Origin: Gorsachius magnificus
Taxonomy: Eukaryota; Chordata; Aves; Pelecaniformes; Ardeidae
Reading direction: 5' to 3'
DNA: 64,000 nucleotides
NCBI GenBank assembly: GCA_034008185.1
Contig: CM067081.1
Location: forward strand, 156,766,258 to 156,830,257
The translations under genes and the position numbers were made by a program. Below the pieces are notes generated by a model. It was not told where the DNA came from, searched no databases, and saw nothing but the letters and a program-made list of their open reading frames with translations. Of the stretch, positions 22,621 through 52,214 are shown one piece after another (the first letter of the stretch is position 1; the number at the start of each line of letters is the position of its first letter).

Positions 22621-23077
22621 ACCAGAAACTGCCACACATTTCCGAGGGTTTGAACGCAGAGCTGGGTGCCGTAAACGAAACAGCACAGGCCACATCCGCG
22701 GTGACCCGAGCGCCCCGGCAGCCCGGGCGGGCAGCGGGGTGCGGCGCGGGCAGGCTGCCGGGCACCCCTGACAGGAGCCCCGCCGAAGCAAGGCCGAGAC
22801 CGAGGGGGGGTCCCGAGGGGGGGGGAGGCCTGTGGCAGAGGCGGCCCTGTCACGGCCCAGGGGGGTGCGCCAGGGGCCGCCGAGAAGGCGGCCTCCAAGT
22901 CCCCGCCTGGCCGGGGACAGGACGCGGCTCCCTCGCTGCGCATCTCGGCCGGCCCCCGTCACCGAGGGGGGGGAGCCAGCACCCGGCAGGCGACCGCCGC
23001 CGCCACCCCCCGGCCGCCGCGCCAGGGCGGAGAGAAACCGACGCCACGGGCCCGCGCGCGGCACCCGCCCCGCCGCC

Positions 23078-23087
23078 GTCACGTGAC
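23078..23087. promoter_or_regulatory. GTCACGTGAC palindromic E-box (USF/TFE-type)
   Basis: This perfect 10-base palindrome contains CACGTG with GTCA-type flanks, the preferred site of USF and of MiT/TFE bHLH-zip factors. It lies 38 bases before the first plausible near-cognate start of HCFC2 and 204 bases before the end of exon 1. Confidence 0.6.
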
Positions 23088-23115
23088 CCGCGGCGGCGCC
23101 CCGCCGCTCGCCGCG

Positions 23116-40461
<17,346 letters not shown>

Positions 40462-41171
40462 AAACAACATAATAATTCTCAAGTTTCGAATGTAGTGTTC
40501 AATGTAACTCTTGTACTATTTGTAAATGCTACAAATATTTTATTTTTGCATTGTTTTTATCTTAAAAATATATAACCTTTTTTACGTTTGAAACATCAGC
40601 GCTACACAGCCTTGCTCAGGTATGAGTACCGTATAGAAACTATATTGAAGATGGTGGGGTGGAGGACCATACTCTATCCAGTAGCTCTTTTTGGTAGTGA
40701 TAGTTAAAATGTAAAAAATATGCAGTTTCAAATTAAAAATAAACACAAAATTGGCACATGCAGTAGTATTTGAGGTAGAGTCCCCATGATTGCTACAGAT
40801 CTTGCATAGATAATTCACAAGATTGGTATATGAGCAAATTCTATTTGGTTTCAATTCCTTATACCACAGTCTTCTTTGTGGTGCCTGAGTACAAGGAAAA
40901 AAATTCCAGTTATTATATAGTAACTTAAAATGTATAAATATTTTAATATATACTTTTTTGTAAAGAAATGATTTTTCTACTGTTTGTAACAAATATCTTA
41001 ATCTTGAAAGATATCCCCTGAAGATTTAAAAGGAAAAAGATAAATTAGTCATTTCTCTTATTAAAAAAAAAAATGTAAATGCACTACTAATATTTAGAAT
41101 TATCCTTTTGTAGTTGTACAAATCTTAAACTTGTAAATACCAATGTTTACAAGAGACCTGTTTGGTCTTGT

Positions 41172-41177
41172 ATTAAA
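41172..41177 (+). terminator. HCFC2: candidate proximal HCFC2 poly(A) signal ATTAAA
   Basis: It is followed within about 25 bases by TTTGTTCTCTTTTTTTCTTT, a strong U/GU-rich downstream element. It would give a UTR of about 0.73 kb. Confidence 0.5.
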
Positions 41178-43360
41178 ACTTCCATGAGATTTGTTCTCTT
41201 TTTTTCTTTTTTTTTTTTTTTTAAATCCATATGCTTTGCTTTTAGCATATGCTTGCTTTTTGCACTAATAATAACTTACCTCATTCCTGTGTTTGTAATC
41301 ACTTGTGTTGCTTCCATAATGTTCCTGTAAAACTTCAATCTGAAAATTTTAACCAAAGTTTAGGATACATGGTAAGCAATTTTGCACATATTGTATGGCA
41401 ACTTTCAACATATTTATTCCAGTTAATCATCTTAAGTGCTTGTTTGCTTTACCAGTATATTCTACCAATCAAGTTCAGTATCTCCCTTTTACTATGCATC
41501 ATTTTACATTAACTAGCTAGCTGATAAATTCAACAAGCATTATTTCTAGGAATAGGTTGATCCATTCCTACGCTAAAAGAAGAAAATTGTTCACAGTAGT
41601 GAAATAAAGGTAAACATTTTAAATGCTATTTATGTATCTATATATGAACCTATGTTTACCAAAGTGTAGAGGAAAATGGCTGAGTTGGACATGGTCACTA
41701 GGTAAATAGATTGAGGCACCTAAATAAGATTTATTTTAAAATAAAATCTAAATTATTTACTGTGCAATGAAGTTTATACTTTGCACTTTAATTTTGCCCC
41801 GAATGCCAAAAGACTGTACATCAAGGTAGAATTTCTTGCCTCTGCCGGTTAAATTTGTCTTAAGAGCATTTGTAAATATATAACCTAAAGAAAAGATGTG
41901 CCTGGTTTGGTGGGAGAAGTATCACTAAAATGTTAGAGATTTAACAGCTCAAGTATCCTGGAGCAGATTTAATAGCCAAGTTTTAGCTGCCCTGAAAATC
42001 AGGGTTGTAACAGAAGTGCTGATACAGCCTTAATTAACGCAACACATCACATGCTATAATAGCATATAAAAAGTGCTGGGGACCATAAATTGCTATAATA
42101 GTGTTAATTGTGGCACAGGAGTAACGCACGTGGTTTTACTCCAGCGAAAATCTTGTGTTTATGACAATGACAGATATCCCAGATTCACTTTAAGCAGTGT
42201 TTATAGTATGAATGTATAGGACTTTTCCTGAAGTTGACTGGCTTTAAAATATTTGTGTTTCAATGGTCCATCTCATCAGGTGTGATCTCACTACCGATAC
42301 TGTCTGATAACTAAAATACCGTACACACGAGCGGTTCACTAGAAGAATAGGACTTGGTTTTTCTTATTAGTACTGTGAAAGAAGCCTTTAGAGAAAACGC
42401 TTGTGGCTTTGATTTTGTTGGTTGGTAGCTGTGATTGTAGAGTGGTTATTTAAGAATAAAATCTGTTGGGTATGTCTGGGTGGAGTTTTTTTGCACTTGG
42501 TTTCACATGCTTTGCACAATTTCTTTTTCAGTGGGTATGTCACAACTACCAAAGGGTAAAACTGTGGCGTTTTCAATGAAAGTATAATTTCCTTGTAAGT
42601 GTGCTTTCTTCAGCTGACTTGACATAAGATGTCACTCCCTCCTCTGTGTCCAAGTTGGGTGATGTTGACTAGTGATCATACGCAAATCCTCAGTTCCTCA
42701 CAGTTTTACTTCAAAATGAAATTGTGGTACATGCTGTAAAATACACCTTGTGGTCTGTTTTTTAGAACTGTATTTATAACGTCTAAATCCCACCTGTTTG
42801 CCTATGGACTAGGTATCAGACAGATACTGATCGTTCGATTTTTTTTTTTTTCGAATTCATTTGGAAGACTGACATCGGCTCCTTGAGAATCCGTGTTATC
42901 CATTTATTTCACGTATCGCTAAAGGACTTGTAACAGAAGCTGAAATCTGTCAGGTGACAGCATCCATGTTGTAGAAATGTCTAGGTTTACTAAACCCCTT
43001 AGGGAAGCAGTGGCGGCATAAGTAGAGGACGGTCGTGCCAGTGGCGGCAGACACTGCTACGGCTTCACCTTAAGAATGTTCTCGTGGAAATGGAAATGAA
43101 GTGAACAATAACCTACACTTTGTGTTTTCAAAGTAATTATAGCAATATCTTTTGAATGTAGTTTGGAGTAGAGCACATGATCATGCCATAAACTCTGAAG
43201 CTATAATAAGTATTACTGTTGTTATCTGATATTTCAGGATAGCGAATTTGACGTGAACTTAGTCTTACAGCCTGTTACTTAATGACCTCTACAAGGAAAA
43301 CTGACATTTTGTACAAATCAAGTTGATCAGTCTTATTTCAAAGCATTGTTTGTTCTTTGT

Positions 43361-43366
43361 AATAAA
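43361..43366 (+). terminator. HCFC2: candidate distal HCFC2 poly(A) signal AATAAA
   Basis: A canonical hexamer preceded by TTTGTTCTTTGT and followed by GTGGTTGTCC. Beyond it the sequence loses its UTR-like AT-rich character. Confidence 0.5.
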
Positions 43367-43385
43367 GTGGTTGTCCTATCAAATG

Positions 43386-46300
43386 CATTATAAACACTCA
43401 AGTGTATGTCTGTTTTTTCAAAGGTGGACGTATACAAACTTCAAATTTCTGCCCTTCTTTAGAAAAGGGGATGATTCAGAGAAGAAAGTGAGTATATTTG
43501 TTGGGAGGGGAGGGGTGGACAGGGGAAGGAATGGTGTTTAATGATAAATGTTGTAATACTGAGAATTACTCTTTCATAAAAAGTACTTCCCAAGATACTT
43601 TTTTGGTTACCTCATGGGTTTTTTTTTTTCTTATTTGAGGCTCCCCAGTTGCCCCCCCCACACCCCACCTTCTGCAATTCCTGTGCTCTCACCATCACTC
43701 TGCCACCTTCCCTGCCTTTGTGCCATGCAGCTCGCTGGCTGCGGCCTCTGAAATGAAATTTTGAAATTACTTCCCCTGTCTATACAGCGGTGACATTGCT
43801 GCTGCTCGAAATGAGTGGCAAAGAGCGTGGCATGGCTTCGTTACACAGTTTGTTAAAAGTGTGGGATACAAGTGAGCGCTTCCCATGCTTAGGCGGCTTC
43901 TAGGAAGGGTCTGAATTGTGTGCGTGTCCAACTCTGCTCAAAGGAGCCCTAGGGCAGGTTGCTAAACTTTTACGGCAGTTGACTGTGGGGAACTCCTGGG
44001 GAAATAAGTAATGCACGTTCCGAGGAGCAAGGGAGCAGAGAGGAGCGAGTGAACTTGGAAGGTCTATAGAATCGTTTCTAGACCTCTTTAAGAGACTTCA
44101 CATAAGAAACTGCTAAAAGCTGTCTGCTCCAAATTGATTCCTGCCTTGTGTTCCTAGCTATTACAATGGAGTAACGGTTGCCGCCTTCTTTTCAGTCAGC
44201 TGTGATCCTTGCATTAGTGGAAAACAAATGGGGAAACCTAAACAATCAGTGAAGAATTCCCTCACTGTGCTTTTTTCTTTCCATTAATAAGATTCTCAGA
44301 GTAGGAGTTACTGTCTCTTTAAGGCAGACTTGAATTTGCTGCATGGATTTATCTTAAAAACAACTTGGATTTTATTTTTTTTTTCTGTATAGCGTTAGCT
44401 GGTTCCTGGTGTATTTTTGTAACATTTTCCAGCGAGCTGATGTCCAGGGCTTTCATTCTGTGGCTTCCAGTTCTGACACTGAAGCATTTCCAGATTCCCA
44501 AGGCAGGGGTGGAGCATTGACTGCTGGCATTGTGTTAGCAGTTCACGTGTTTCTCCTCCTGTTAGTAGTTATGGAAAAATTTTGTTTTGGTGCATTTTCC
44601 ATTGATCTGAAGCTACGTGGAGATCCCTTTTATTAGAATTTCCAGGACTTAGTTGAAAATAGCAGGAAGATGTGCTCCTTGAATTGAGTCTTTAGGATAC
44701 TGCACCTCCAGTGCTTCCTCCAGAGAGAGGAAATGCCTGTGGTGTGCTGGGGGGCAGGAGGGGGTAGGCTGGGCACACAGGTGGGTCCCAGTGTGAATGA
44801 ACGATGTTGGGTCTCAGCCAGAGAACTTCTCTCCTGTGCCTGCAGACCCCTGCTGCGGCCTTATGCAAGGCCTGGTTTGGGAAATACCCCTAGGATAAAA
44901 ATTGCAAACCAAGCCCAGGCATGTTGCTGGGCCCTGAGGACAAGTGATCTGGGCAGGGCCCATGAGGCTGAATCCTCCCGTTTATCCCCAAATCAAGTTG
45001 AGTCATGGTTGAATCCACGTAGCGACGGTATCTGGTAAACTCTGGCCCCTGGTCTGGGTCTGGGGGGAGCCCCAGCTGTGAAGAGCACGGGTGCCTAGGG
45101 CTGCGGGGCTTGGTGCTGGAGACACAGCCCCTCTGCCCCCTTCTCCCTCTCCGTGCTTGCCCCCAAAGCCCCTGGTCAAGCGCAACAGCCATCGTTTGGC
45201 CGTGCTGCTGGCTGTTGACAGTAGCGGGCATTGCTGTGCAGAGAAAAAGAACGGATCAGCAGGATGCTGATGTCTTTTAGGCACCCAGTTTAACTTGAAA
45301 TTACATGAGATGGTCTGAGTTTGCCCTGCTAGGCACATCAGCTCAGCAAGAGGCAGAACCAGTGGAGGGAAAGAAAGGGAGGGGCTGGGCTGCATGGCTG
45401 AGAGAGGGGGAAGGAAGAGGAGGGCTGGGATGGGAGGAAGGCCCAACAGATCTCCATGAGCTATTGGATGTGTTTGTCTAACTCCATCCATATGTGCCTA
45501 GTGTTAGGTTGTGAAAAATCTGGCATGGAAAAAGGAGTCAGTAAGTGGCTCCTTGGTCTGTTCCTGAAATCCTTCAAAAGCCTAAAGTACCTCACATTCC
45601 CTGTTGAATTTATACCCCTGCCAATAACAAAAAAACCCACCACCACCCAAAAAACCTGCCAGATTGGGGCTGGGTTTGGTTTGCTGTCATTGTTTTATTG
45701 AGGAGGTTCTTGCCTCTTGCAAGCATCTGCTTTTAATATATGACATAATTGCTAAGTTGGTGCAGCAGCTCCTTAAAATGAAAATGAAGGCTCAGATACG
45801 GTACCTTCAAAGAGAAAAAGAGACAAAGCATTTCAGTGCATCCCAAATGGTAAGCAGCGTCCAGGGAGTTATTTCTGTATCTGATGAAATTACAGAATAC
45901 TGTTACCCACACATGGAAGTTATCACTATACAATTATTTCCCAGTGAGTCTTAAAAGAGGCACACTGGGTACGCACTGTCTGAGGAGGTTCAAAGCCACC
46001 AGTTCCTTGGTTTTGTTTGCATTATCTTTTTTTTTGTTTGCATTATCTTTTTTTTTGTTTGCATTATCTTTTTTTTTTGTTTATATTCTCTCATTTAAAT
46101 GTTTTTTTGCCATGGTTTCTTAACCACCTTTTAGGATAACCACATCTCTCTGATCTGCAGTGCTGATAATTCTCTTTTAACAAAAAGTTATTAGGCACAA
46201 GTAGTAGCTCTTAACTTTGAGCAGCATTAAGTACCCCAGATTTTTCTTCTTAGTAGCAGCTATGTAACTATTTCTTTATTGCACTTTGCCGGAGTAGGGA

Positions 46301-49300
46301 GGAGACTTTTATGTGTTGACTTTACATGCTGTCTGCTCCAGAAGGCAAATGTTTAGAGCCTGGGAGCACCTCTCTGAAATTACTGCCTTGAAAAAGACTT
46401 GAAATTTTAATCTATTAGCTTGAGGTTTCACCCACTTACATTACAGCATAGAAGTTTTAGTATAAATGCAGACTATTTACACAGTTGTTATTCAAAGATT
46501 AGTTACTGAGATCAGTTGCTTGTGCTGCTATTAGAAGGTTAGGAGGGTGACGTTGGTGTAGAATGGTGCTGCTGAGCCATCTGAAGCAAGGTGGGTGCTG
46601 TCAAGCCAGACAACACAAACCTGCCAGTTATTGTCCATCCTGCTTTTTCTGCTGGGTGCAGAACTTGCTCTCACTGCACCCGCTCCAGAGATGTTTCGGA
46701 CGAAGTTTCAGCTGCTTGGCTGGTAAAACATGGCTGTTCCTACTGGTTCTGAATAGAGGAAGAGCGGACTCATCCCCTGAGGGAGCACTCCCCAGGCCCC
46801 GCAGTCTCCACATTCCCATCCCAAAGTGATGGAGCCTGTTTCCCTATAGCAGAAATGCTTTCCAGCTGGCTAGAGGTGAGATTTCAGATCCTTTCCCTTC
46901 TCCCCCAGTGTTTTTCCAACCAGCTGGCTCCAGGCAGCTTTGCTGCTCACCAGATATCTTCTCCCCATGTGTTAGGTTACACAGGGAACTCTGGCATCTG
47001 GGTGGGTTTGGATTTCACAGCTGGGGCAGAGGAGTTGGATGCTGCAGAAACAAACCTGTGCGTCCTGGAGTCCTGTATCTGCACTACACTCTTCTCGCCA
47101 GCCATGGGACATGAGCTCTGATGGGGCTCACTATTTGTCTTCACACAGGGTGCAGAGAGCAATAAAAATAGGATACACTCCTAACTTGCTGTTGCATAAA
47201 ATGGTGACCACGTTTTAGCTGCAGCTGTATTTCAAGTGACACAGCATTTATATCTGAACTGTGAGTCTTAGGTGTGCTGTTGGAAGTTGCTCTTATTTGC
47301 CATCCCTGGTCCTTCTGAGGGGGGGGGAGATGCTCTCATCATCGCAGTCACGTTATTTCAGACAGCTTCCCTGCCCTTATTTACTGAATTTTTTATTATT
47401 TTTTTTTTTTTAAAAAAAAAGTCTTCTGTAATTTTGCCTCTCCTGTTTCTGTCATGCTAAAGATGCACCTGAAGCAAATACAGCTAAGAAAGTCATTTTC
47501 TGCTGTAGTTGTCACTGGGCAAGCTACGACCAGGGGCTAGGTCCATGCTTTACCCTCAGTTTGGGGAGAGCTGCAGGGCAGGGAACCGCTTTGAGTTGCA
47601 ACCAACCCTTTTTTGTTTTCATTGTGCACAGAGAAGACACGCAGTGGCAACAGTTTAGGAGCAGGAGGAAAGTGCTTTTTAGTCACTGTTACCCCAACAG
47701 CAGGGGAGGACTCACACTGTGCTTAGTGATTTCTGGAGAAAAGTGGTCTCTGCCTCTGGACAGGCCCCACAAACCCAGGCTGATTCTGACCGGGAATAAA
47801 TTGCTGCTAAAACTTTGTTTGCAGTGCGCTACCATTGATACGCTTTGGGGGAAGTCAGGACCGAGTCACCTATCACTGCTGTTCGTTAGCCAGAAACCAA
47901 ACCCTTTCCCACAGCTCTGCCCTGAAAGTCAGCTGCTGACTCTGATGTTGTACAGGCTAGGCCAGACACATACTAGGCACACGCGGATTAGATTAGCAGC
48001 CTGAAGGATGCTCCTCTGCCCAGCAGATTTAAGCCCTCAATAGTTTTCTTTCATACAAAAGCAAAGCAGGTGCCATCTGGCCCCCTGTGCAAGATACTCC
48101 AGGAAATGACCCTGGCACTTCGCCCAGGAGATTTCCTAAACCAGTGGAGCTGAGTCCCTCGGAGCTGCCGTGCGCTGCCTCCCTCCCTTGCTCCACGACA
48201 GGCATGCTTGGAGACTGCAATTTAATAAACACGGTGCAGCTGGCACCAATTTGGAAACTATTGTGCATAGGAGCAAACTGCCCTCGCTCCCAAGAGCATT
48301 TGGCCACGGATGTCAGCGCACACTGAACTGGCACCGAGTTTCTAGGGAGCTTTCCGTTACATTTTTACATACTGAGGGTCAGAGGCGATGCTGCAGTCCA
48401 TTATCATGCCAATTTCACAAATCAATAGGTAAACAGATCAATATTTGTTTGCTTAAGTATAATTTGTTTGGCCTTTTAAAGGGTGGAAGTGTGAATGTCT
48501 ATGCCAGAACATCTCCTATTTTCAAAGAGGAGAAATTGGTCTGCCTTTCCAACTAGGTGCATGTAAAAACTGCACCACAGCCAAAAGGCATCCTTCCACC
48601 ACCGCTCTTTTCACCAAACCAATTTGAAAGGGTAATATAAGAGTAACCATTGTCCACATTATAAATATTTAACTTCCTCCTATAAGAGGAGAGCCCTATA
48701 TAAAATTTAGTTTCCCTATAGCATTATTCATCTTCAAATCTACATAGAGGGTTTTTTAAAAATCTAAACATGTAAGAAAATTCACTTCCAATTTAAGTGA
48801 AAAACTTCCTTTCTTCTACTTTACTCAGTGCAAATCAAAACTGAGAGCAGTCTTAGCACGCACCAGTGGGGAATGCAGTGACTTAAGAGCAAGTTGTCCT
48901 ATGGCTGTAAACGTAACTGAAGGAGAGAGTCTGCGTGACTGAACTAGAACGTTAATCACATTCAAAGCTCTGCAAAACGAAGAATTTTATAGCTAAGCAA
49001 GGCTGCTGCCAGCTCTTATCATGAGCGCTGGGGAAAATAGCTAGTCCTCGGCTCTCCCCTTTGCTGTGTTGCTTTGCACTGAGGAGCCTTCTGGGCACCT
49101 GCAGTTGCCCATGGGTTTCCCCCCCTGCCAAAGGCAAGAGAGAAATCACCTATACATGCTTATACCATGTTAATGAGCATCATCTTGAAACTCTGCAGTA
49201 GGGACCATCTACTAATCCAGTATGATTCACATATATCCAGGGTGGAGTTCAAGGAAGATGGCTATTTAAATCCCAGCCCACTTAATTCCGACTGATTTTT

Positions 49301-51080
49301 ACCTACAGGCAGATCAGCATGGGTCAGTAGAGATTTAGGATGTACTGCCTCATGTCAAGATTCCCTCTGTGTTCTGGCTACACCACCCAGCCACATATTT
49401 TAGTGTTCAGCAGAGATCAGAACAGAGGAATAAATAAAATAGTAGAGATGCATACGTACATCAGCAAGACCGGCAAAGGCAGAGCCTCAGCTCCCATCAA
49501 GCCTGTAATGAAAATGGGATGTAGAAGACCGCCATCTAAATTAGCTTTTCCCATAACTGCATTTTGACTAGAGATAACAGTATTCATGTGCTTTTAAAGA
49601 CACCACGACACTCTATAAAGAAAGATCAGAAGGACCAAGTCACACAGAAATTAGTTTTAAAAAATTAATGTAGTAAAATTTGCTTGTGTCATGGCAAGAC
49701 ACCTAAAAAAAGTCACTGTGCTTGGAAAAAGATCTTTGAACATCACTGCTGTTTCAAGCGCCCTTTTTCCACAGCTGTCTCAAGCTCAATTTGGGGTTAT
49801 GTTAGTTCAAACAAAACATTCAGAGAAGCAAAGAGAGCAGTTTTGTAGAAGCAGATGGGATACAGCAGGAATGGTCACTCTTGGCTTGGGCCTAAGCTAC
49901 TTTTCAACTTTGAGCGCTTACAAACCGAAAGGTGAGAACACCTATCAGTTGTTAAACAAAAATAAAGACTCCACAGTGATTGTGCTACTACTAATATAAA
50001 TTGGGCAAGTATGTCCTCAGCCCACGTTTGTTTTACCAGTGCTACAGTACCCTGCAAACCTTATGAGGTGAAAGTTTTCAGGGAGAGATCAAAAGAATGC
50101 ACATGTACAAGCAGTAGTACAAGGCTTTCTCAGGAAGTGAATGAGCAAGCTGGTTGCAGTTTTGTCCCTGGACCTCAGGGGGTGAGGGAGGGAAGAAAAG
50201 AGAAAAACAAAGCAGCACCAGCTCCTTTGCTCACATCACGGTGTGTAAACCGCGAATTCAGAACCACTTTAACCTAAACTCACAGAAGAGACAGCAGACT
50301 GAAAAATGTAGCTGGTGTCAAGCAAGGGTGACGGACCTCGGCCCCCTTTCTGCACATCCAGCTGCCAAACGTCTCCTAGCTCCTCCTTAGCCGAGGTCAC
50401 AGCTTTTTCTATTGCAAATCTGGGAACACCAGGAGGAGGGTGTGACGGCCTGAAATAAATGGAGTACAAACAGAAGGGGCTCGGGTAGTGATCGTGTTTT
50501 TCATTTGTACATTTAATGAAGAATGCCATTTGTTCAGTCATAGCTGCTGAAGATTGACAGACTGCCAAAAAACCCAGAACATCCGCCCAGATCACCACAA
50601 AATACACTGGGTCGCCTGCAGGGGCTCTGCCAGCACGATGCCGATTTGTAAGAAATACTGTTCAAATCTGCACATACATAAAATTTTTTTTTAGCAAAGA
50701 ACTGGCTATTTCAGGCTTCTGGGATGTATTAAACTGTTCTCCCAATATTAAACTGTTACTTTTAAAAAACAAAACAAAAACAACAACAACAAAAAAAAAA
50801 AAGACAAAACCAGCAAGAAATTATATGGCAACAGGTTCAATGTGTGGTTTGCTTAAATTATTGACAGGTATGTGGAAAGATAATTATTATATTACATTTC
50901 AGTCCACTGCAAACAGTAAAAATATCAAAGGTCCCAAAATTCAGTCTGAATAAGATATATTACTAAACCCACCACCCCTATCCTAACGGGCTAAAACATT
51001 GCATCTAACAAAATTACCCACCCAATCATTAAAGAAACAGCAACGTTACTAAGAACAGCTCACTAAATATACAGAACTAT
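43386..51080. other. intergenic gap between convergent HCFC2 and NFYB
   Basis: About 7.7 kb with no frame, splice-site chain or repeat family I can recognise on either strand. Content of note: a moderately GC-rich patch at about 44.7-45.45 kb, a 21-base triplicated T-rich repeat at 46011-46078, and assorted A and T runs. Open frames of 80-160 codons here look random (no conserved motif, mixed composition). Confidence 0.65.
46011..46078. repeat. 21-base tandem repeat, three copies
   Basis: The unit TTTGTTTGCATTATCTTTTT occurs three times at 21-base spacing (GTTTGCATTATC at 46015, 46036 and 46057). The third copy is followed by a longer T run and a partial fourth (GTTTATATTCTC). It lies between genes. 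Confidence 0.92.
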
Positions 51081-51095
51081 GTTATCTAGGTAGAG

Positions 51096-51101
51096 TTTAT
51101 T
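51096..51101 (-). terminator. NFYB: candidate distal NFYB poly(A) signal
   Basis: TTTATT on +, that is AATAAA in the NFYB direction, about 1.08 kb beyond the stop. A proximal alternative is at 51791-51796. Confidence 0.45.
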
Positions 51102-51315
51102 GCAAAACCAGGAAAGAGACAGCAAACTAGAAGTCTGTCTTCCATTTCAGAGTCGTATCGCTTGTTCCAAGTTTCAACCACTCACTCACGCACACGCACG
51201 CAGCCTGTACACAGAACGTCGCTAACACAGTTGAGTTCCCACAGTCTCACGAGAAACCTTAAAACATTTCAGTAAAAAGTTAAAATGAGATCTTTTACCA
51301 CAAGGACTATAAAAT

Positions 51316-51341
51316 CCCACCCGCCCCCCCACCCCCCCCCC
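51316..51341 (-). repeat. G-rich tract on NFYB sense strand
   Basis: On the minus strand runs of 10, 7, 3 and 3 G are separated by single bases, a textbook quadruplex-forming pattern. On + it is a C-rich tract. Confidence 0.9.
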
Positions 51342-52181
51342 TTGAATTTCTAAGTTTTGGATTCTAAAAACCATACATAAAAAGGAAGAGTTATTTCAGT
51401 AGCACAAAGACTACCTTAAATATATCAAAGTCAGTCTACGGAGAGTTAATGCAACTAAAAAAAAAAAAAAAAAAAAAAATGAAATGAAGACCTGCGTTGC
51501 ACACAGTGTTTTCATCAACACTGCCGATAAGCTCTAAGTCTCTAAATGTAGTAGAGCATTGGTTGGTTTTGATTAACTTTTAATTCTGAAGTTACATAAA
51601 AAACCAGTTGTAGCAATTCTTCTGAGCTGCTAGTTTCGTGAGGAAAAAGTCCCTTTTGAAATTTCAATAAATATGCTGACATGTAAAGTTAGTTGAGGTT
51701 GTCATGCAAGACAAGTTACATAACCAAGACCAACTCAATCTTTATAATAAAGGCAACTTGCATTCAAAAATGAACTTTACCCCTTACTATTTTATTCAAA
51801 GGGTAAACATGAATTAACCCAGCTGTTTACCTGAATTACAAAAGTAACATGATTCAATATGAAAATAAGAAACTGTCTACAAATCTCTGACAGTAATAAA
51901 TTGCAATATACAATGCATACAGGAGTTATACAGAGCAACAAACTCTTGTACAAAACAAAAATACTTTAATACCTTTAAAATCCAAATTTTTTTTTTTAAA
52001 ATTATCATGAAAAAGATTTGAGTCAGAACTCACACCTCAATTAGTCAAGCTTCAGGTAGCTACATTACAGCTATTTAATATACAAAGAGATAAGTCTCTT
52101 CACCAGTCATTAAAACTGCCTCTTCGTTAGAGTTGCACAGCTTTTCCGTCTCATGTTCCCAGATACAAAGTTTTCTTCAAA

Positions 52182-52214
52182 TCATGAGAACTGAATTTGT
52201 TGAACACCAGAGAT
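52182..52214 (-). CDS. NFYB: NFYB coding exon 6 (terminal)
   Basis: It reads [10 protein letters not shown] and TGA, identical to the mammalian end. The acceptor is ctttccctag/ATCTC. The intron before it is only 217 bases. Confidence 0.95.
   Translation of the reverse strand: MSGVQQIQFS

Larger units (their letters stand above)
40462..43385 (+). other. HCFC2: HCFC2 3' UTR (inferred, multiple poly(A) sites)
   Basis: AT-rich sequence without a gene-like frame. Poly(A) hexamers in sense lie at 40738-40743, 41603-41608, 41740-41745, 42455-42460 and 43361-43366 (AATAAA), with ATTAAA at 41172-41177 followed by a long T-rich run. The last AATAAA is followed by GTGGTTGTCC, a good downstream element, giving a full UTR near 2.9 kb. 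Two TGTAAATA elements (41132-41139, 41871-41878) fit the Pumilio consensus. Confidence 0.55.
51081..52181 (-). other. NFYB: NFYB 3' UTR (inferred extent)
   Basis: This sequence follows the NFYB stop on the minus strand. Canonical AATAAA hexamers in sense lie at 51791-51796 (UTR about 0.4 kb) and 51096-51101 (about 1.1 kb). The longer form would include a 23-base U run (51457-51479) and a G-rich tract at 51316-51341. It is AT-rich and non-coding otherwise. Confidence 0.55.

Noticed and set aside
45003..45491. GC-rich patch with 162-codon minus-strand frame
   Set aside because: CpG density is modest, codons show low-complexity Pro/Leu/Ser composition, and there is no splice or homology support.
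51457..51479. 23-base A run considered as the tail of a processed pseudogene
   Set aside because: No mRNA-like sequence precedes it on + and no flanking duplication is evident. It reads as a U tract in the NFYB 3' UTR.
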